Of a stretch of 9,058 bases of DNA, positions 6,111-9,058 are shown in pieces. How positions within the stretch are numbered: position 1 is the first letter of the stretch; every line of letters starts with the position of its first letter. The translations under genes were made by a program, and so were the position numbers. The notes under the pieces were generated by a model. That model was not told the origin of the DNA. It did not search any database and was given only the letters and a program-made list of their open reading frames with translations. Source of the DNA: Akkermansia muciniphila (GTDB taxonomy: Bacteria; Verrucomicrobiota; Verrucomicrobiia; Limisphaerales; SXTU01); NCBI GenBank assembly GCA_945872195.1, contig CAMBZO010000079.1:1-9058 (forward strand). Reading direction: 5' to 3'.

Positions 6111-7568
6111 ATGCGCAGCTACCAAAACTTCATCGGCGGCGACTGGGTGTCCGCCCAGTCCGGCCAGACCTTTACCAACCTCAACCCCGCCGACACGCGC
6201 GAAGCCGTCGCGCAGTATCCGCAGGGCGGACGCGCTGATGCGCTCGCGGCCATCGCCGCCGCGCAAGCCGCCGCGCCCGGCTGGGCCGCGCAGACCTCTG
6301 TTGCGCGCGGGCGCATCCTGAGCAAAGCGTCGCAGCTCATCGAAGCGCGCAAGCCTGAGCTGGCCGAACTCCTCACCCGCGAAGAAGGCAAGACGCTCGC
6401 CGAGGCCACCGGCGAGGTGCAGCGCACGGCGGACATCTTCCGCTTCTTCGGCGGCCTCAGCTACGTGCTCGGCGGGCAGACCATCCCGCACGATTTGCCC
6501 AGCCAGTTGCTCTACACCCGCCGCGAGCCGCTCGGCGTCGTCGCGCTCATCACACCGTGGAATTTTCCCATCGCCATCCCCGCTTGGAAAATGGCCCCCG
6601 CCCTCGTCAGCGGCAACGCCGTCATCATCAAGCCCGCCTCGCAAGCCCCCGCGATGACCTGCGAGCTGGCAAAAATCCTCACTGAAGCCGGCCTGCCCAA
6701 GGGTGTGCTCAATGTCGTCGTCGGCAGCGGCCGCGAAGTGGGCGGCGAACTCGCCACCCACCCCGCCGTCGTCGCGCTGTCCTTCACCGGCTCGCTCTCC
6801 GTCGGCTCGCAAATCTACCAGCAGCTCGCGCCGCGCATGGCCCGCGCGCAGATGGAGATGGGCGGCAAGAACCCCACCATCGTCCTCGCCGACGCCGACC
6901 TCGACCTCGCCGCGCGCCTCGTGACCATCGCGGGCTTCGGCCTCACGGGCCAGGCTTGCACCGCGACCAGTCGCGTCATCGTCGAACGCAACGTGGCGGA
7001 CGCGTTCGCCGCGAAGCTCGTGGAGAAGGCCAAGGCCATCGTCGTGGGCAACGGCTTGAAATCCGGCGTCACGATGGGCCCCGCCGTGAGCGAGGCGCAG
7101 CTCGAAGGCAACTTGAACTACATCGCGATCGCCCAACAGGAAGGCGCGACGCTCCTCTGCGGCGGCGCGCGCCTCACCGACGGCGACCTCGCGCACGGTT
7201 ACTTCATGCAGCCCACCGTGCTCGGCAACGTCGCCCCCACCGCGCGCATCGCGTGCGAGGAAGTTTTCGGCCCCGTCGTTGGCATCATCCCCGTGGACAG
7301 CTTCGACGAGGCGCTCGCCGTGGCGAACAGCGTGGACGTGGGCCTCAGCGCCAGCCTCGTCACGCGCGACCTGAAGAAGGCGCTGCTCTACACCGAGCGC
7401 ATCCAGGCCGGCGTGGTGAAGGTGAATCAAATCTCCACCGGCCTCGCGCTCCAAGCCCCCTTCGGCGGCGTGAAGAAGAGCAGCACCGACTCGTTCAAGG
7501 AGCAGGGCGCAGGCGCTGTCGAGTTCTACTCGAAGCTGAAGACGGTGTATCTGGACTACTCGGCGTGA
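6111..7568 (+). CDS. Aldehyde dehydrogenase, alpha-ketoglutaric semialdehyde dehydrogenase-like
   Basis: An NAD(P)-dependent aldehyde dehydrogenase of 485 residues that oxidises an aldehyde to the acid in the cytoplasm. Visible elements in order are ITPWNFPIAIP with catalytic Asn151, the cofactor Lys174 in VIIKPAS, SFTGS (about 224-228), the general base Glu249 in MEMGGKNP, the nucleophile Cys283 in GQACTATSR, and EEVFGP (383-388). All expected catalytic residues are present. The blocks RREPLGVVALITPWNFPIAI and GQACTATSRVIVE resemble 2,5-dioxovalerate (alpha-ketoglutaric semialdehyde) dehydrogenases of sugar-acid and hydroxyproline catabolism. Substrate assignment within this superfamily is uncertain; succinate-semialdehyde or other aldehydes are possible. 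The ATG at 6111 gives the standard N-terminus MRSYQNFIGGDW; an upstream GTG (6096) adds five residues. It is convergent with nagA, with a long palindrome between. Confidence 0.88.
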   Translation: MRSYQNFIGGDWVSAQSGQTFTNLNPADTREAVAQYPQGGRADALAAIAAAQAAAPGWAAQTSVARGRILSKASQLIEARKPELAELLTREEGKTLAEATGEVQRTADIFRFFGGLSYVLGGQTIPHDLPSQLLYTRREPLGVVALITPWNFPIAIPAWKMAPALVSGNAVIIKPASQAPAMTCELAKILTEAGLPKGVLNVVVGSGREVGGELATHPAVVALSFTGSLSVGSQIYQQLAPRMARAQMEMGGKNPTIVLADADLDLAARLVTIAGFGLTGQACTATSRVIVERNVADAFAAKLVEKAKAIVVGNGLKSGVTMGPAVSEAQLEGNLNYIAIAQQEGATLLCGGARLTDGDLAHGYFMQPTVLGNVAPTARIACEEVFGPVVGIIPVDSFDEALAVANSVDVGLSASLVTRDLKKALLYTERIQAGVVKVNQISTGLALQAPFGGVKKSSTDSFKEQGAGAVEFYSKLKTVYLDYSA

Positions 7569-7570
7569 TT

Positions 7571-7639
7571 TTTAGCCACGGGTGAAACACGGATCGAACA
7601 CGAAGTCCGTGTTTCTTCCGTGTTCAATCCGTGGCTAAA
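7571..7639. repeat. CACGG-type imperfect palindrome between convergent genes
   Basis: Two 32-base arms (7571-7602 and 7608-7639) match as reverse complements at 26 of 32 positions, with a 5-base loop. The outer 11 bases TTTAGCCACGG are perfect. CACG(G) recurs every 11 bases in the left arm (7577, 7588, 7599). It starts three bases after the aldehyde dehydrogenase stop and overlaps the last 16 bases of nagA. It could act as a bidirectional terminator, but no U-run follows on either strand, so a dispersed repeat is the safer label. Confidence 0.75.
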
Positions 7640-8844
7640 GAAACTTCTTCGCCAGCAAGGAACACCCGCTTCACCCGCAGCCGCTGGTTCAGCACGAGCA
7701 CATCCGCGCGCTTGCCGGGCGCGAGGCTGCCCACCTCCTCGGCCACCCCCGCCCGATCCGCCGGAGTGAGACTCGCCATTCGGATAACTTCCGGCAACGA
7801 CGCCGTGGTCGCGGACTTCATGTGCCGCACCATCGTGTCGAGGCCGACGACGGAACTGGCCAGCGCGCCGCCTTCCGGGACGAAGCCCACGCGCCCATCG
7901 CTCTCAATCCACTCGCCGTCCGACGCGCAGCCGAACCGATAGCGGCCCGGCGGCATGTCGAGCGCGCGGTTCGCATCCGTCACGAGACACAGGCGGCGCG
8001 GGCCGAGCTGGCGATATGCAAACTCCAGCAACTCCGGCGCGAGGTGGCAACCGTCCGCGATGACCTCCGTGCTCATCTCGGCATTGGCTAAAACGAATTG
8101 CTCCATGCTCGCCTGCATCGGCGTCCCGAACCGTTGGCGCAGCGACGCGACGGAACTCATCGCGCACCAGAAGTGGTCCACGTGCCGCATCCCGGCGCGG
8201 AAGGCGCGGGCCATCTCCGACCAAGTCGCGTTCGAGTGACCGCAGGTGACGAGACACCCGCGCCGCGTCGCCTCGCGATAAAACGCCTCCGCTCCCGGCA
8301 GCTCCGCGGCGCACGTCGCGATGCGGATGATGCCCGTGTCAAAGTGCCGCCGATACTCGCGTGCGTCCGGGTCGCGGCGACCCGCTTGTGAATGACAGCC
8401 CACCTTGTCCGGCGCGAAGTAAGGGCCGTAGAAGTGAACGCCCGCCACCCGCGCACCGTCCGCCGCCGTCCCGCCTCGTTGAAGCTCCACACACGCCGCG
8501 AGCATCGCCCCGAGTTGCTCGGGCGAGCCGGTTGTTGTCGTGGGAAAAATAGTCGTCGTCCCGTGCCGCGCATGTGCCCGGCAGGCGGTGCGCACCGCAG
8601 CCACGGTGCCGTCCATGAAGTCCGCGCCGTCGCCGCCATGCACATGGATGTCCACAAAGCCGGGCGCGATGTAGCCGCCTTTCGCGTCCACGAGTGTCGC
8701 GCCCTGCGGCAGCTTTCGAGTGCTCCCGACCTGCCGGATGCGCCCACCCTCGCAGACTACGACGGCGTCCGGCAGTAGCTTGTCCGGCAGCACGGCCGTG
8801 CCGTTGTGGAAGACGAGCGCGGGTGCGCGGGCGGTTCGTTTCAT
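7624..8844 (-). CDS. nagA: N-acetylglucosamine-6-phosphate deacetylase (NagA) homologue, amidohydrolase superfamily
   Basis: NagA hydrolyses GlcNAc-6-phosphate to glucosamine-6-phosphate and acetate in amino-sugar recycling. This 406-residue homologue starts at ATG 8844-8842 (MKRTARAPALVFHNG). It shows PGFVDIHVHGGDGADFMDG with His67/His69, CGHSNAT with His203, HVDHFWCAMS with His224, IADGCHLAPELL with His267, and LVTDANRA with catalytic Asp290. The C-terminal SLAPGKRADVLVL block is typical. One oddity: the usual metal-ligand Glu in the motif HLEGP is Tyr139 here (GVHFYGPYFAPDKVGCH). The enzyme may bind one metal differently, use another substrate, or belong to a distinct subfamily. The last five codons lie in the CACGG palindrome. 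An in-frame upstream ATG at 8886 would add 14 residues encoded by the CACAGAT repeat and is rejected. The gene is divergent from the regulator gene at 8994. Confidence 0.82.
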   Translation of the reverse strand: MKRTARAPALVFHNGTAVLPDKLLPDAVVVCEGGRIRQVGSTRKLPQGATLVDAKGGYIAPGFVDIHVHGGDGADFMDGTVAAVRTACRAHARHGTTTIFPTTTTGSPEQLGAMLAACVELQRGGTAADGARVAGVHFYGPYFAPDKVGCHSQAGRRDPDAREYRRHFDTGIIRIATCAAELPGAEAFYREATRRGCLVTCGHSNATWSEMARAFRAGMRHVDHFWCAMSSVASLRQRFGTPMQASMEQFVLANAEMSTEVIADGCHLAPELLEFAYRQLGPRRLCLVTDANRALDMPPGRYRFGCASDGEWIESDGRVGFVPEGGALASSVVGLDTMVRHMKSATTASLPEVIRMASLTPADRAGVAEEVGSLAPGKRADVLVLNQRLRVKRVFLAGEEVSLATD

Positions 8845-8861
8845 TGGGCGCGGAAAATTCA

Positions 8862-8939
8862 GCCACAGATGGGCACAGATGCCCACAGATAACTGAGCGG
8901 GGGTTCCTTCATCTGTGCAAATCTGTGTTTATCTGTGGC
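8862..8939. repeat. CACAGAT-type inverted repeat between nagA and the divergent regulator gene
   Basis: Each arm has three CACAGAT units at a 10-base period (8864, 8874 and 8884; inverted at 8911, 8921 and 8931), separated by a 20-base centre. The arms 8862-8890 and 8911-8939 match at 23 of 29 positions, and only the spacers between units differ. The location between divergent genes would suit an operator, but the form is also that of a dispersed intergenic repeat. Confidence 0.75.
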
Positions 8940-8993
8940 CAGCATTGGCTGAAAAGTCTTCGCAGCCGCGCCGCTTCCCGCTACACCTTGCGC

Positions 8994-9058
8994 ATGGACA
9001 CTCTGCTGAAACTGCTCCGCGACGATGCCTCCCTGAAGCACTCGCAGCTCGCCGCCAT
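8994..9058 (+). CDS. Probable Lrp/AsnC-family transcriptional regulator, N-terminal fragment
   Basis: The ATG at 8994 begins MDTLLKLLRDDASLKHSQLAA and runs off the right edge after 21 codons. The pattern of a short helix, then DDASLKHSQLAA, resembles the start of the winged helix-turn-helix domain of small Lrp/AsnC-type regulators (initial helix, acidic turn, then the xLAA helix). The effector-binding domain is outside the window. It is divergent from nagA, with the CACAGAT repeat between, so it could regulate nagA or itself. No Shine-Dalgarno motif precedes the start. The call rests on 21 residues. Confidence 0.5.
   Translation, partial: MDTLLKLLRDDASLKHSQLAA

Noticed and set aside
6099..7454. 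Minus-strand open frame of 451 codons
   Set aside because: Antisense shadow of the aldehyde dehydrogenase, whose catalytic residues are all in the plus frame.
7571..7639. Canonical rho-independent terminator
   Set aside because: The stem is long and imperfect and no U-run follows on either strand; recorded as a repeat that may still affect RNA 3' ends.

Overview
This is a 9,058-base, G+C-rich window of bacterial chromosome. Protein style, divergent gene pairs without Shine-Dalgarno motifs, and many palindromic repeats with short-period arms suggest the PVC superphylum, most likely Verrucomicrobiota. That assignment is inference from sequence style; the window has no rRNA or marker gene that proves it.

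Layout, left to right. (1) 1-98, minus strand: the N-terminus of a membrane protein like the fused MFS/spermidine-synthase family, running off the left edge. (2) 236-2017, plus: lnt, apolipoprotein N-acyltransferase, with its Glu-Lys-Cys triad intact and a perfect 10-bp-arm palindrome inside the gene. (3) 2111-5775, plus: part of a branched-chain/hydrophobic amino acid ABC transporter: a lipoprotein substrate-binding protein (livK-like) and two permeases (livH, livM). No livG or livF ATPase gene follows within the window. (4) 5776-6110: no convincing protein gene. It holds the 5' half of a tRNA-Leu(UAG) that stops at the end of the anticodon stem. (5) 6111-7568, plus: an aldehyde dehydrogenase resembling alpha-ketoglutaric semialdehyde dehydrogenases. 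(6) 7624-8844, minus: a NagA-type N-acetylglucosamine-6-phosphate deacetylase homologue in which the usual metal-ligand Glu is Tyr. (7) 8994-9058, plus: the first 21 codons of a small protein, probably an Lrp/AsnC-type regulator, divergent from nagA.

The most striking object is a compact cassette at 3302-3766. It is a four-helix-bundle (S23/23S-rRNA intervening-sequence family) gene enclosed by perfect 34-bp inverted repeats. It sits exactly between the stop codon of livK and the first conserved codons of livH. It looks like a one-gene mobile unit and seems to have displaced the usual livH start codon. Three more inverted-repeat families, also with arms built of short tandem units, occupy the livH/livM, aldehyde dehydrogenase/nagA and nagA/regulator junctions. 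Several of them supply start- or stop-proximal codons of neighbouring genes.

The transporter genes would import amino acids or related solutes, and Lnt matures lipoproteins such as the binding protein encoded next to it. The aldehyde dehydrogenase and the NagA homologue suggest carbon catabolism, but nothing here shows that they act in one pathway.
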